Source: Adiantum capillus-veneris | Lineage: Eukaryota > Streptophyta > Polypodiopsida > Polypodiales > Pteridaceae | Reading direction: 5' to 3' | Length of the DNA stretch: 64,000 nt | Assembly (NCBI GenBank): GCA_014529385.2 | Contig: CM043955.1 | Location: 138,623,108-138,687,107, forward strand | Made by a program: the position numbers and the translations under genes | Notes under the pieces: model-generated | The model's database searches: none | Told to the model about the DNA's origin: nothing | Seen by the model: the letters and a program-made list of their open reading frames with translations, nothing else | In this document: piece by piece, positions 32,177 to 42,920 of the stretch | Numbering within the stretch: the first letter of the stretch is position 1 | Layout of the letters: every line of letters begins with the position of its first letter

Positions 32177-33746
32177 CAATTTCATTTTCATATTGCTCAC
32201 ATTGCTGGCAAGCATAATCAAGTAGCTGATGCACTCTCAAGACGACCGCGAGTGAATGCGGTTTCCATAGCAACTCACAATGATCTATCTTCAATGATAG
32301 ATGAGTATGCTATTGATCCCGATTTTAGAGATGTGATTTCAGCCCTTGGATTAGGGAAGAAAGAAGAACCATTTACTTTACAAGATGGTTATCTTCTCTA
32401 TAGCAATAGACTATGTGTTACTAATTCCCTACGTGAGAAAGTAATGTATGAATCTCATGCTCCACCTTATGCGGGGCATAGAGGGATTCAGTCTACCTTA
32501 AAGGGAATTGAAACATATTTCTATTGGCCTACCATGAAAGTGAACATACAAGAGTATGTTTCTAAATGTGTGGTATGCCAAAAGACAAAATTTGATAGAG
32601 GGAAGCAACTTGGATTGCTTCAACCCTTGCCAATCCCTAATTCACCATGGGAGAGCATATCCATGGATTTTATCTTTGGATTGCCTAACTCTATCCATGG
32701 GAAATACGGGAATATGGACGATAGTAGACAGGTTCAGTAAACAAGCTAATTTTATACATGTCAAAAAGATTATCAAAGCCCATCAAATGGCAATCCTCTT
32801 CATTTCACAAATTTTAAAGTACCATGGCTTGCCAATGTCCACAGTTTCGGATAGAGATCCTAGAATGACCAATAATTTCTGGAAGGGTCTCTTTGAGAAT
32901 TTAGGGACAAGGCTAAACTTCTCTTCGGCCTATCATCCACAAACGGATGGCCAAAGTGAAATAGCTAACGTAACAATTCTCGATCTACTAAAAGCCTATG
33001 TAACGGAAGTAGATCAAAGATCCCAATGGGAGAAGTACTTACCCTTAGTGGAGTATGCTTACAATAACACTATACATACTTCCACGGGAAAATCACCTTT
33101 CGAGGTAATTGAGGGAAGATCAAAAAGTCCCTTGGTACTTAAGGTACATGGGAAGATCTTCACTGCAGATGAGTATAGCCGAGACCTACAAGAATCTTTT
33201 CAAAAGATTAAGGATGCTATCTCTATCTCACAGCAAAGGAAAAAGGCTGCTGCTGACAAGCACAAAAGAGCCCAAGACTTTAAAAAAAATGATTGGGCCT
33301 TATTAAAGTTTCCCAAGGCTCGATTAAGGCACACGACGGGCAAGAATCCTACGGGCCACCAAAAGTACTATGCTAAACTAGCAAAAAGGTACTATGGTCC
33401 CTTCCAGATTCTTAGGCCAATCAATGAGATGGCCTATCAACTCAAGTTGCCCAATCATTGGATCATACACAATGCTTTCCATGTGAGCCTATTAAAGCCT
33501 TACAAAGGAGAGCCACCTCAAGAACCAACTATTGAAGACCCACCGGAGATCGAGGAGCAAGAGGAGGTGCTGCAGCCCGAGTCCATTCTCCGACATGAAG
33601 ACAAGGTATTAAGAGGCGGTAAGACTATCCGACGATATCTTATTAAGTTTAAGAATTATCCTTTTGAAGATGCTAGATGGATGCAAGGCATACAATTAAA
33701 GGATAACCTAAACCTTGTCAATGCTTACAATGCTTCCCAAGAGTAA
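32090..33746 (+). pseudogene. Extra chromovirus RNaseH-integrase-chromodomain block
   Basis: Nearly identical to 39354-41009. It begins in the RNase H end (RTDHQSLKYFM, LSDKQMRW). The integrase zinc finger is at about 32455-32585 (HAPPYAGHRG, then CVVCQK). The core has SMDFIFGLP, VSDRDPRMT and DGQSEIANV (D, D, E all present). It ends in a chromodomain-like tail, LIKFKNYPFEDARW. A one-base insertion near 32703 (gggaaatac) shifts the frame. The Gly/Glu codon that is a TAG at 40365 in the other copy is intact here, so the two copies carry different lesions. Confidence 0.93.
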
Positions 33747-34101
33747 GCAAATGTACAAAATGTTAAAAATGAACAAAGTTTTTGTCTTATAAGACTCTCT
33801 TTTTCTTTATTGTGCACAAAAATGAAGTAGTATGCATGCTTAGATCAAGTTTGCGGAAATGACGTCTCCCAAACACCAAGTAGAGCTTGTCACTCTACTA
33901 TGGAATATTGATAGGACTAATGTGCAGACATGCTTGCGGTAGCCTCAGGCTCTCAAGCGCCAAATGGACTAGTCATCCATTGTGGAATGATGTCGTAGGG
34001 TAACATAGGGATCCTCTACCCACTAAGAAAAGGACTCATGAATATGCTTTATCTTTTCTACACCATAGTCGGGGACGAATATGATTTCAAGAGAGAGGTA
34101 A
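33747..34101 (+). other. Chromovirus 3' untranslated region and PPT
   Basis: Non-coding segment matching 41010-41363 closely. It ends in the purine-rich aagagagaggtaa directly before the LTR TG, the likely polypurine tract. Confidence 0.7.
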
Positions 34102-35650
34102 TGTCATAATAATCAATATCTAATTCTCCTAAATGATTTTCTCATGTTAACCTGATCATTTAATATGGGGAAGTGCTAGGGGAGAAAAAGCTAGAATATT
34201 GGTTAAGCTAGCAGACCGGCCACAGTAGGGATCCAAAGGAGGGAAAATAGGGATCCAAAGGGGGGGCCATCTGCAAAAGATCCATGTGCAACAATGGGCT
34301 AAAAAGACCCTAAGGTTCAGCCCATTAAGACTTCCAAAATGCTAAGGTTCCAAAATTCAAAGGTTCTGTCCAAAGGTCAGCCATGGGGGGAATTGGATGC
34401 TTTGTGTGTGACCCAAAAAGTCTTTACAGATCCCTACATAGGAGGGGGCGAGCCTTGGGAGTAGGGGATGAGAGAGAAAGTCACACACACACACAAGCTC
34501 CCTTTACCAGATGCCCACAAGGTGTACCCAATTCCTATTGGATGGCCTTGGAGGTGGACCAATGAGAATTAGGCTAGAGTAAATATAGTTTAATTAATTT
34601 AAAAACACTTAATAAAAGAACCAATGAGAATTAAGTCCTCTAGAAGACTATTGGACAGTCTCCCAAGTGGTCCAATAAGCATTCAGCAGCCCAATGGCTT
34701 GCCTGGTTCCTATTGGCCAGGAGGCAAAGGGGTCCAATGAGAGTTTAGTTGAATTATTAATTTACCTTAAGCTCTCACAAAAGGGGAAAGGGGGACACAT
34801 GTCAGAAGGCTATCACTTATGCTGCTTAATTGTCATTGGCTAGCTCTAGGGAGGTCCAATGGGAGGACAGCAAGAGCAAATAGCAAGGGGGCTCGCCCCA
34901 GAGAGAGAGGGGGCTGATTTTTGCAAGGCATTATCACACACACACTCACACAGTCTCATGTGTGAAGTAAAGAAGAAGACTATCTCTTCCCAAGCTTTAA
35001 TGGAGAGCTCATCACCTACTCCAAGCTTGTGAGATAGAAGCCTACATCGACATACTCTTGGCATGTGGATGCAAATCCAATCAAGAGCCAAGCTTCAATG
35101 CATGCTCATCTCCTCTACCATGCTAATCACTAAGCTAAGCTATGCTAATATGAGTGATTATGTGAGGAGATGTACATCTTTCTCGTAAGATACTGCTTCT
35201 TCCTCTCAATCTACTCTCATACCCTGCTAGCTCTCACCATCTTCGAAGGTGTGTGAGGTCTTGGGTCTGAGACCGGGGATAATTGATGTTGTGTTTGCTT
35301 AGTGCATGAAGCTTTCATCTTCATTGCACTAGCTACTCTTGAAGGAACACAAAGAATTGTATTGTACAATGTCTCTCTTGATGGGAGAAACCATAATACA
35401 AAGCCTTTTGGAGGGGGGACCGGGAGGGGGGACCGGCTCCATGCAAATCCGGTCCTCAACTGTTCTCAATAGCTTAATTTCTCTCTTTTGAAAGTATTGT
35501 TCATGCTATCTAACTAGGTGTTATGCTTTTTGTTGCTCTCTCCACCCAAGCACTCTTGTAATTCTCATTAGGAATCTATGCTAATGAAATGCCCACTATG
35601 TTCATGCTAATTTCCACTACACACAAGTTTTTAGGCCATTAAATGTTACA
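34102..35650 (+). repeat. Chromovirus LTR2 (5' LTR)
   Basis: 1549 bp. The PBS follows directly. The left part shares the GGGATCCAAAGG duplication (about 34239-34260) with LTR3. The right part has private changes: loss of 13 bp near 35300 and a 13-bp GGGGGACCGG duplication near 35411-35423. Promoter elements are probably in the middle third, where eleven CCAAT/ATTGG cores cluster. Confidence 0.93.
34528..34860. promoter_or_regulatory. Cluster of eleven CCAAT/ATTGG cores in the LTR
   Basis: CCAAT or ATTGG starts at 34528, 34537, 34559, 34621, 34650, 34672, 34691, 34712, 34734, 34835 and 34856. Chance would give about 0.7 in this length. Several neighbours are 19-22 bp apart. The cluster is kept in LTR1 and LTR3. 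CCAAT is the NF-Y binding core; use as an LTR enhancer is inference. Confidence 0.6.
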
Positions 35651-35651
35651 T

Positions 35652-35663
35652 TGGTATCAGAGC
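35652..35663 (+). promoter_or_regulatory. Primer binding site for tRNA-iMet
   Basis: TGGTATCAGAGC, a perfect match to the common plant initiator-Met primer site, one base after the LTR2 end. Confidence 0.93.
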
Positions 35664-36066
35664 ACAAGGTTTCTCTTTTCTTGCTCAAGAAGGGAGGTCC
35701 TCAAGCTAGCTATAAATGGCTGGTATTGTTAATTGCCTGTGAGTAAGTAGAATAGGGATTTTTCAGCCTTGCAGTGCGCTTGCCTTTGTGCAGTTAACGG
35801 GGCATCACCGTTGAGAGCTATGGTCTTAATAGTAGAGTCCTACGGGGCTTGCCTATGGCTTACCACTATTGAGCTATCAGAAGCTTGACAGGAGCCGGTG
35901 TTGTTTTGGTGTTGAACGACCCTCTCTTCTATTCCTTGCAATTAATGGTATTCGAGCCACGGGTACAGTAGCTTGAGTGCTTTTTCTAAAGGGGTAAAGA
36001 GGAGTAGCAACTACGGCTTGAAGTGCCAAAGTACACCTAAAAAGTTTACACCTAAAAGTTGTTAGA
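35664..36066 (+). other. Chromovirus leader
   Basis: Non-coding 5' leader of about 400 bp between the PBS and the gag ATG. No uORF or structure stood out. Confidence 0.6.
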
Positions 36067-38145
36067 ATGGCTGACAATAGTAAAGAGAGTGAAATTAATG
36101 TTGATAACTTTGATTTTGCTAATGAGCAAGCTACTAATGATGCTCTGATGCTTGTTAACTATCTTGTTTCTAGGCTTCAACAAGCCATGGGCAATCCATC
36201 TCTCCAAAGTGAAGTGCAACGGCAGCTCTGTGCTCACGGGATTCTCCAAGCTCATCACCATGACGAGAGAACACCTAGGAAGCCTCCTTGTGAGACTCCC
36301 AAAAGAGGTCTCTCTCCGATTCGAGAGGAAGAAGAGAATCCATACGAAGGGCTCAAGAATTTACTTCTTGATGATGCATCTCCTTCCCAAAGGAGAACTC
36401 AAGAGCCTCCACCAAAGGAACGAGAAAGAAGTGGGTCTCCTGCCACCTCAGCGGAGATGGCTCCACGAAGACGGCGGGTTGAACGCTCTCCATCACCACC
36501 AAAGCAGAGAAGACCATCGCACTCTTCCCCACACCATAATTCAAAGACGGATGATAAAAAGCAAGAGAAGAAAAAGGCGAGAAAGAGAACACCCTCTTCT
36601 CCATCTTCTTCATCCTCTTCCTCTTATGAAAGTGATGGTGAAGACGACGAAGATCGAGACAACAAAAAGGTGAGAAAGAGGTCACCCTCTTCTCCACCTT
36701 CTTCAAATTCTTCACCTTTTGAAGAAAGTGATGGTGCAAACTTTGAACCATAAAAAAGAAGAGGCCATAGGAAATCCTATGCCGCATGGAAGAGGTCATC
36801 CAAGCTGAAGAAGTTCAAAGAGGGAGGGAAGAGCATCTCTTTCCTTACCTATGATGGCACCTTTGGTGCTACGGACAAAGTCTTGGCCTTTATCCAACAG
36901 TTTGACGCGGCGTTTGGAGATGAGGGCTTCACGGAGTCCTCTAAGCTACGCCATGTAGCTATGCACTTTCAAAAGTCCGCCAGGCAATGGTGGTCTAGCC
37001 TACGAGCCAACGGTGAAGCTCCACAAAAATGGAAAGCTTTAAGAGTTTCCATTATGAAGCAGTTTTTGGCCACCGATGCCAAAAACAGTGTACTCACCGA
37101 ATGGCGAAGCTTAAAGCTCTCTCCCTATGAATCCATCCACAAATATGTAGACAAGCTTTGGGACTTATGACTCAAAGCCACTGTCTTCAAAAAGTTGGAT
37201 TTTGGAGAGCAAAAGCAACAATTTTGTGCGGGCTTAACCGAAGAAATGGCGGAGTATGTCAACTCCCAAAGGCCACGTACCATATCGGCGGTAATACACC
37301 ATACTATGGTAGCCTCTCGAATCAATTTCCAAACGGGGGCTAAAAGAAATAATAAGCCCACGGAAAACAAGGGTTCCAACGAGCCTAAGGGGAAGGACAA
37401 TGTCCAAAAGTCTCCTAAGGGCAACTCCAACAAAGCTAAAGAGAAGGGAGTTTACAAAGGTAAGAACAAAATCTCTCCTGAAGAGCTTGAGCGTTATCGT
37501 AAGGATAACCGGTGTTTCAACTGCGGCGAACAAGGGCATGTGTACCGTGCTTGTCCCCAAAAGAACAACCGCCAAGATCCTCCTAGAGCTTCCTTGGTTG
37601 AAATCCAAGAGGAGGAGACTCACCAAACTCATCACAAAGGATCTCCTCTATGCCATGCTTGGGGAAAGGTAAGAGAACATGATGCTTTTATTCTCTTTGA
37701 CCCTGGTTCTACTCACAATTTTATATCTATAGAGTTGGCCACCAAGCTAGGCATACAAGCCTACGAGATGGGAGATGTCCTACCCGCAGACAGTGCTTTC
37801 AAGGATCAAGAAGCTTCAGTCACTCCCTTAATCGGGAAATTGAGGCTTCATGTTCAAAGCTATGTGGACAAAGAGGACTTCTTTATCTCTCCTCTCAAGC
37901 ATGAGGATGTAATCCTAGGGGCACCATGGTTTGACCGCCTGGCTGCTGCCAATGTTAAATTTCTTGAAAGGAGAATCTCCTTTAAGTTCAGGGAAAAAGA
38001 CATGTATATAGATGCTAAGGAAATGGGTAACACTATCCCCATTGTACATACACCAGCTTTCAACAAGTCAATAAAGAGCTCTATTTCCGTGTACATGATT
38101 TTTGTTAAAGATTCTCAAAATGAACCTAATGCTTTAGCAAAATAA
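36067..38145 (+). pseudogene. Chromovirus gag and protease
   Basis: Begins MADNSKESEINVDNF at ATG 36067. The first 225 residues include an Arg-Ser-rich, SR-protein-like basic region (RRRRVERSPSPPKQRR) and poly-Ser/acidic stretches. TAA at 36751 and TGA at 37168 interrupt the same frame. The capsid follows, with FDAAFGDEGF, RHVAMHFQKSARQWWSSL and YESIHKYVDKLWDL. The zinc knuckle CFNCGEQGHVYRAC (37513-37554) is complete. In the protease the active site reads FDPGSTHNFI, with Asp at 37699 but Pro where Ser/Thr is usual. The VILGAPWFDRL motif matches the second half. TAA at 38143. Confidence 0.9.
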
Positions 38146-39315
38146 AATAAAAGCAACCAAAAGGAATTAGAGTTATCCAATTTTCTCAAGGGGTTTCAAG
38201 ATGTTTTTATTGACGACATCCCTTGTGAGCTACCTCCTAAATGAGGTAATGATGACCATACAATTGAACTTCTTCCAGGAAGTTCACCGCCTAACAAACC
38301 TCCTTATAGAGTTTCTCAAGCTCAACAAGAGGAGATTATGCGGCAAGTGCATGAGTTAGTTGAGAAGGGCATGGTTAGGCCTAGCTCATCTCCATTTTGC
38401 TCACCTGTGCTATTCGTGCAAAAGAAAGACGGCACATATCGTATGTGTGTCGTCTATAGAGCACTAAATAGGATCACTATCAAAAATAGGTTTCCCGTTC
38501 CACGGGTAGAAGACCTATTTGATAAGCTACAAGGATCGACCTACTTCAGTAGGATTGACCTAAAAAGTGGCTATCATCAAATAAGGATAGTTGATCAAGA
38601 CATTGTAAAGACCGCATTTCGCACCACATTTGGTCTTTATGAATACATTGTCATGCCTTTTGGCTTGACCAATGCACCAGCCACATTCAACCGCTTGATG
38701 GAGAAGCTGTTCAAGCCTCATCAAACCTTCACTGGAGTGTTCTTTGATGATATTATCATCTACTCTAATTCATTAGACGAACACGAGCAACACCTCCAGG
38801 TAATATTTCAAGTTTTAAGAGAGAATAAACTTTATGTTAATCGAAAGAAAAGTGAATTTTTCTTGCAAGAGATTCAGTATTTAGGTCACATTATCTCTCA
38901 AGATGGCATCCAAATGGATCCATCAAAGTTGGAGATAATAAAAGGATGGCCTAAACCAAAGAATCTTCATGAACTAAGAAGCTTTATAGGTATGTGTGCA
39001 TACTATAGACGCTTCATAGAAAAGTTCTCACAAATTCCGGGACCATTACATGACCTAACAAAGAAAAGCGTTAGGTATACATGGTCTGCTAAGGAGAACA
39101 ATGCTTTCGAAAAGCTTAAAGAAAAGCTTATCTCTCAACCTGTGCTTACACTACCGGATCTCTCAAAACCATTTGAGGTCCAATGTGATACTTGTGGTGA
39201 TTGCCTTGGAGCTGTTTTGCTCCAAGAAGGGCACGCCATAGGCTATGAGAGTCGAAGGCTCGACCCTGTTGAGCAATCTTTAGGCATATATGAAAAGGAA
39301 CTCTACATGCCTTAG
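38146..39315 (+). pseudogene. Chromovirus reverse transcriptase and start of RNase H
   Basis: Same frame as gag-protease. After a TGA near 38242 comes PPNKPPYRVSQAQQEEI, then SPFCSPVLFVQKKDGTYRMCVVYRALN. FSRIDLKSGYHQIRI carries the first catalytic Asp and TAFRTTFGLYEYIVMPFGLTNAPATF follows. The active site is VFFDDIIIYS, with Asp pair at 38746-38751. Connection: GHIISQDGI, RSFIGMCAYYRRFI. RNase H starts at FEVQCDTCGDCLGAVL. A TAG at 39313 coincides with a small deletion, after which the frame shifts. Confidence 0.93.
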
Positions 39316-39353
39316 ACTCATGGAAGCACTATTTATTAGGGACTCCTTTCATT

Positions 39354-41009
39354 TTGCGAACGGATCACCAAAGTCTTAAGTACTTCATGACGCAGACCAA
39401 GCTCTCTGACAAACAAATGAGGTGGGCAAATTTCCTTTCGCAATTTCATTTTTATATTGCTCACATTGCTGGCAAGCATAATCAAGTAGCTGATGCACTC
39501 TCAAGACGACCGAGAGTGAATGCGGTTTCCATAGCAACTCACAATGATCTATCTTCAATGATAGATGAGTATGCTATTGATCCCGATTTTAGAGATGTGA
39601 TTTCAGCCCTTGGATTAGGGAAGAAAGAAGAACCATTTACTTTACAAGATGGTTATCTTCTCTATAGCAATAGACTATGTGTTACTAATTCACTACGTGA
39701 GAAAGTAATGTATGAATCTCATGCTCCACCTTATGCGGGGCATAGAGGGATTCAGTCTACCTTAAAGGGAATTGAAACATATTTCTATTGGCCTACCATG
39801 AAAGTGAACATACAAGAGTATGTTTCTAAATGTGTGGTATGCCAAAAGACAAAATTTGATAGAGGGAAGCAACTTGGATTGCTTCAACCCTTGCCAATCC
39901 CTAATTCACCATGGGAGAGCATATCCATGGATTTTATCTTTGGATTGCCTAAGTCTATCCATGGGAATACGGGAATATGGACGATAGTAGACAGGTTCAG
40001 TAAACAAGCTAATTTTATACCTGTCAAAAAGACTATCAAAGCCCATCAAATGGCAACCCTCTTCATTTCACAAATTTTCAAGTACCATGGCTTGCCAATG
40101 TCCATAGTTTCGGATAGAGATCCTAGAATGACCAATAATTTCTGGAAGGGTCTCTTTGAGAATTTAGGGACAAGGCTAAACTTCTCTTCGGCCTATCATC
40201 CACAAACGGATGGGCAAAGTGAAATAGCTAACGTAACAATTCTCGATCTACTAAAAGCCTATGTAACGGAAGTAGATCAAAGATCCCAATGGGAGAAGTA
40301 CTTACCCTTAGTGGAGTATGCTTACAATAACACTATACATACTTCCACGGGAAAATCACCTTTCTAGGTAATTGAGGGGAGATCAAAAAGCCCCTTGGTA
40401 CTTAAGGTACATGGGAAGATCTTCACTGCAGATGAGTATAGCCGAGACCTACAAGAATCTTTTCAAAAGATTAAGGATGCTATCTCTATCTCACAGCAAA
40501 GGAAAAAGGATGCTGCTGACAAGCACAGAAGAGCCCAAGACTTTACAGAAAATGATTGGGTCTTATTAAAGTTTCCCAAGGCTCGATTAAGGCACACGAC
40601 GGGCAAGAATCCTACGGGCCACCAAAAGTACTATGCTAAACTAGCAAAAAGGTACTATGGTCCCTTCCAGATTCTTAGGCCAATCAATGAGATGGCCTAT
40701 CAACTCAAGTTGCCCAATCATTGGATCATACACAATGCTTTCCATGTGAGCCTATTAAAGCCTTACAAAGGAGAGCCACCTCAAGAACCAACTATTGAAG
40801 ACCCACCGGAGATCGAGGAGCAAGAGGAGGTGCTGCAGCCCGAGTCCATTCTCCGACATGAAGACAAGGTATTAAGAGGCGGTAAGACTATCCGACGATA
40901 TCTTATTAAGTTTAAGAATTATCCTTTTGAAGATGCTCGATGGATGCAAGGCATACAATTAAAGAATAACCTACACCTTGTCAATGCTTACAATGCTTCC
41001 CAAGAGTAA
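39354..41009 (+). pseudogene. Chromovirus RNase H end, integrase and chromodomain
   Basis: Zero frame relative to the new register. RNase H end: RTDHQSLKYFMTQ, FHFYIAHIAGKHNQVADALSRR. Integrase H2C2: HAPPYAGHRG to CVVCQ (about 39719-39845). Catalytic core: SMDFIFGLP, VSDRDPRM, GQSEIANV. A TAG at 40365-40367 cuts the core end. The same frame resumes at 40368 with the GPY/F-like KYYGPFQILRPI and FHVSLLKPY. It finishes with a chromodomain, ILRHEDKVLRGGKTIRRYL then FKNYPFEDARW. Integrase inserts the cDNA; the chromodomain binds histone marks. Confidence 0.93.
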
Positions 41010-41363
41010 GCAAATGTACAAAATGTTAAAAATGAACAAAGTTTTTGTCTTATAAGACTCTCTTTTTCTTTATTGTGCACAAAATGAAGTAGTATGCATG
41101 CTTAGATCAAGTTTGCGGAAATGACGTCTCCCAAACACCAAGTAGAGCTTGTCACTCTACTATGGAATATTGATAGGACTAATGTGCAGACATGCTTGCG
41201 GCAGCCTCAGGCTCTCAAGCGCCAAATGGACTAGTCATCCATTGTGGAATGATGTCGTAGGGTAACATAGGGATCCTCTACCCGCTAAGAAAAGGACTCA
41301 TGAATATGCTTTATCTTCTCTACACCATAGTCGAGGACGAATATGATTTCAAGAGAGAGGTAA
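41010..41363 (+). other. Chromovirus 3' untranslated region and PPT
   Basis: Matches 33747-34101. The purine run aagagagaggtaa borders LTR3. Confidence 0.7.
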
Positions 41364-42915
41364 TGTCATAATAATCAATATCTAATTCTCCTAAATTATT
41401 TTCTCATGTTAATATGATCATTTAATATGGGGAAGTGCTAGGGGAGAAAAAGCTAGAATATTGGTTAAGCTAGCAGACCGGCCACAGTAGGGATCCAAAG
41501 GAGGGAAAATAGGGATCCAAAGGGGGGGCCATCTGCAAAAGATCCATGTGCAACAATGGGCTAAAAAGACCCTAAGGTTCAACCCATTAAGACTTCCAAA
41601 ATGCTAAGGTTCCAAAATTCAAAGGTTGTGTCCAAAGGTCAGCCATGGGGGGAATTGGATGCTTTGTGTGTGACCCAAAAAGTCTTTACAAATCCCTACA
41701 TAGGAGGGGGCGAGCCTTGGGAGTAGGGGATGAGAGAGAAAGTCACACACACACACACACAAGCTCCCTTTACCAGATGCCCACAAGGTGTACCCAATTC
41801 CTATTGGATGGCCTTGGAGGTGGACCAATGAGAATTAGGCTACAGTAAATCTAGTTTAATTAATTTAAAAACACTTAATAAAAGAACCAATGAGAATTAA
41901 GTCCTCTAGAAGACTATTGGACAGTCTCCCAAGTGGTCCAATGAGCATTCAGCAGCCCAATGGCTTGCCTGATTCCTATTGGCCAGGAGGCAAAGGGGTC
42001 CAATGAGAGTTTAGTTGAATTATTAATTTACCTTAAGCTATCACAAAAGGGGAAAGGGGGACACATGTCAGAAGGCTATCACTTATGTTGCTTAATTGTC
42101 ATTGGCTAGCTCTAGGGAGGTCCAATGGGAGGACAGCAAGAGCAAATAGCAAGGGGGCTCGCCCCAGAGAGAGAGGGGGCTGATTTTTGCAAGGCATTAT
42201 CACACACACACTCACACAATCTCATGTGTGAAGTAAAGAAGAAGACTATCTCTTCCCAAGCTTTAATGGAGAGCTCATCACCTACTCCAAGCTTGTGAGA
42301 TAGAAGCCTACATCGACATACTCTTGGCATGTGGATGCAAATCCAACCAAGAGCCAAGCTTCAATGCATGCTCATCTTCTCTACCATGCTAATTACTAAG
42401 CTAAGCTATGCTAATATGAGTGATTATGTGAGGAGATGTACATATTTCTCGTAAGATACTCCTTCTTCCTCTCAAGCTACTCTCATACCCTGCTAGCTCT
42501 CACCATCTTCGAAGGTGTGTGAGGTCTTGGGTCTGAGACCGGGGATAATTGATGTTGTGTTTGCTAAGTGTTTTGCTTAGTGCATGAAGCTTTCATCTTC
42601 ATTGCACTAGCTACTCTTGAAGGAACACAAAGAATTGTATTGTACAATGTCTCTCTTGATGGGAGAAACCATAATACAAAGCCTTTTGGAGGGGGAACCG
42701 GCTCCATGCAAATCCGGTCCTCAACTGTTGTCAATAGTTTAATTTCTCTCTTTTGAAAGTATTGTTCATGCTATCTAACTAGGTGTGATGCTTTTTGTTG
42801 CTCTCTCCACGCAAGCACTCTTGTACTTCTCATTAGGAATCTATGCTAATGAAATGCCCACTATGTTCATGCTAATTTCCGCTACACACAAGTTTTTAGT
42901 CCATTAAATGTTACA
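41364..42915 (+). repeat. Chromovirus LTR3 (3' LTR), mosaic
   Basis: 1552 bp, TGTCATA to TGTTACA. The left part carries the LTR2-type GGGATCCAAAGG duplication (about 41501-41522). The right part has LTR1-type states: ctaagtgttttgc retained near 42564, a single GGGGGAACCGG near 42690, ccaatGagc near 41938. Confidence 0.93.
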
Positions 42916-42920
42916 ACCTC
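42916..42920. repeat. Target-site duplication ACCTC (right)
   Basis: Pairs with ACCTC at 28726-28730 and at 30297-30301. Confidence 0.85.

Larger units (their letters stand above)
34102..42915 (+). mobile_element. Complete-length Ty3/gypsy chromovirus
   Basis: 8.8 kb: LTR2, tRNA-iMet PBS, one gag-pol frame, PPT and LTR3, TGTCATA..TTACA. It ends in a chromodomain, the mark of chromoviruses, which steers integrase toward modified histones. ACCTC follows LTR3, but left of LTR2 lies the extra RNaseH-INT block rather than a target site, so the element is part of a rearranged array. Five in-frame stops and one frameshift inactivate it. LTR2 and LTR3 differ at tens of sites. Confidence 0.93.

Noticed and set aside
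38338-40367. Chromovirus pol as an active gene
   Set aside because: Stops at 38143, 38242, 39313 and 40365 plus a frame change near 39315 exclude a functional product from this copy.
28731-42915. Pure assembly error as the cause of the three-LTR array
   Set aside because: Not excluded, but the copies differ by many private changes, including separate inactivating lesions (32703 insertion, 40365 TAG), so they are distinct sequences rather than one copy placed twice.
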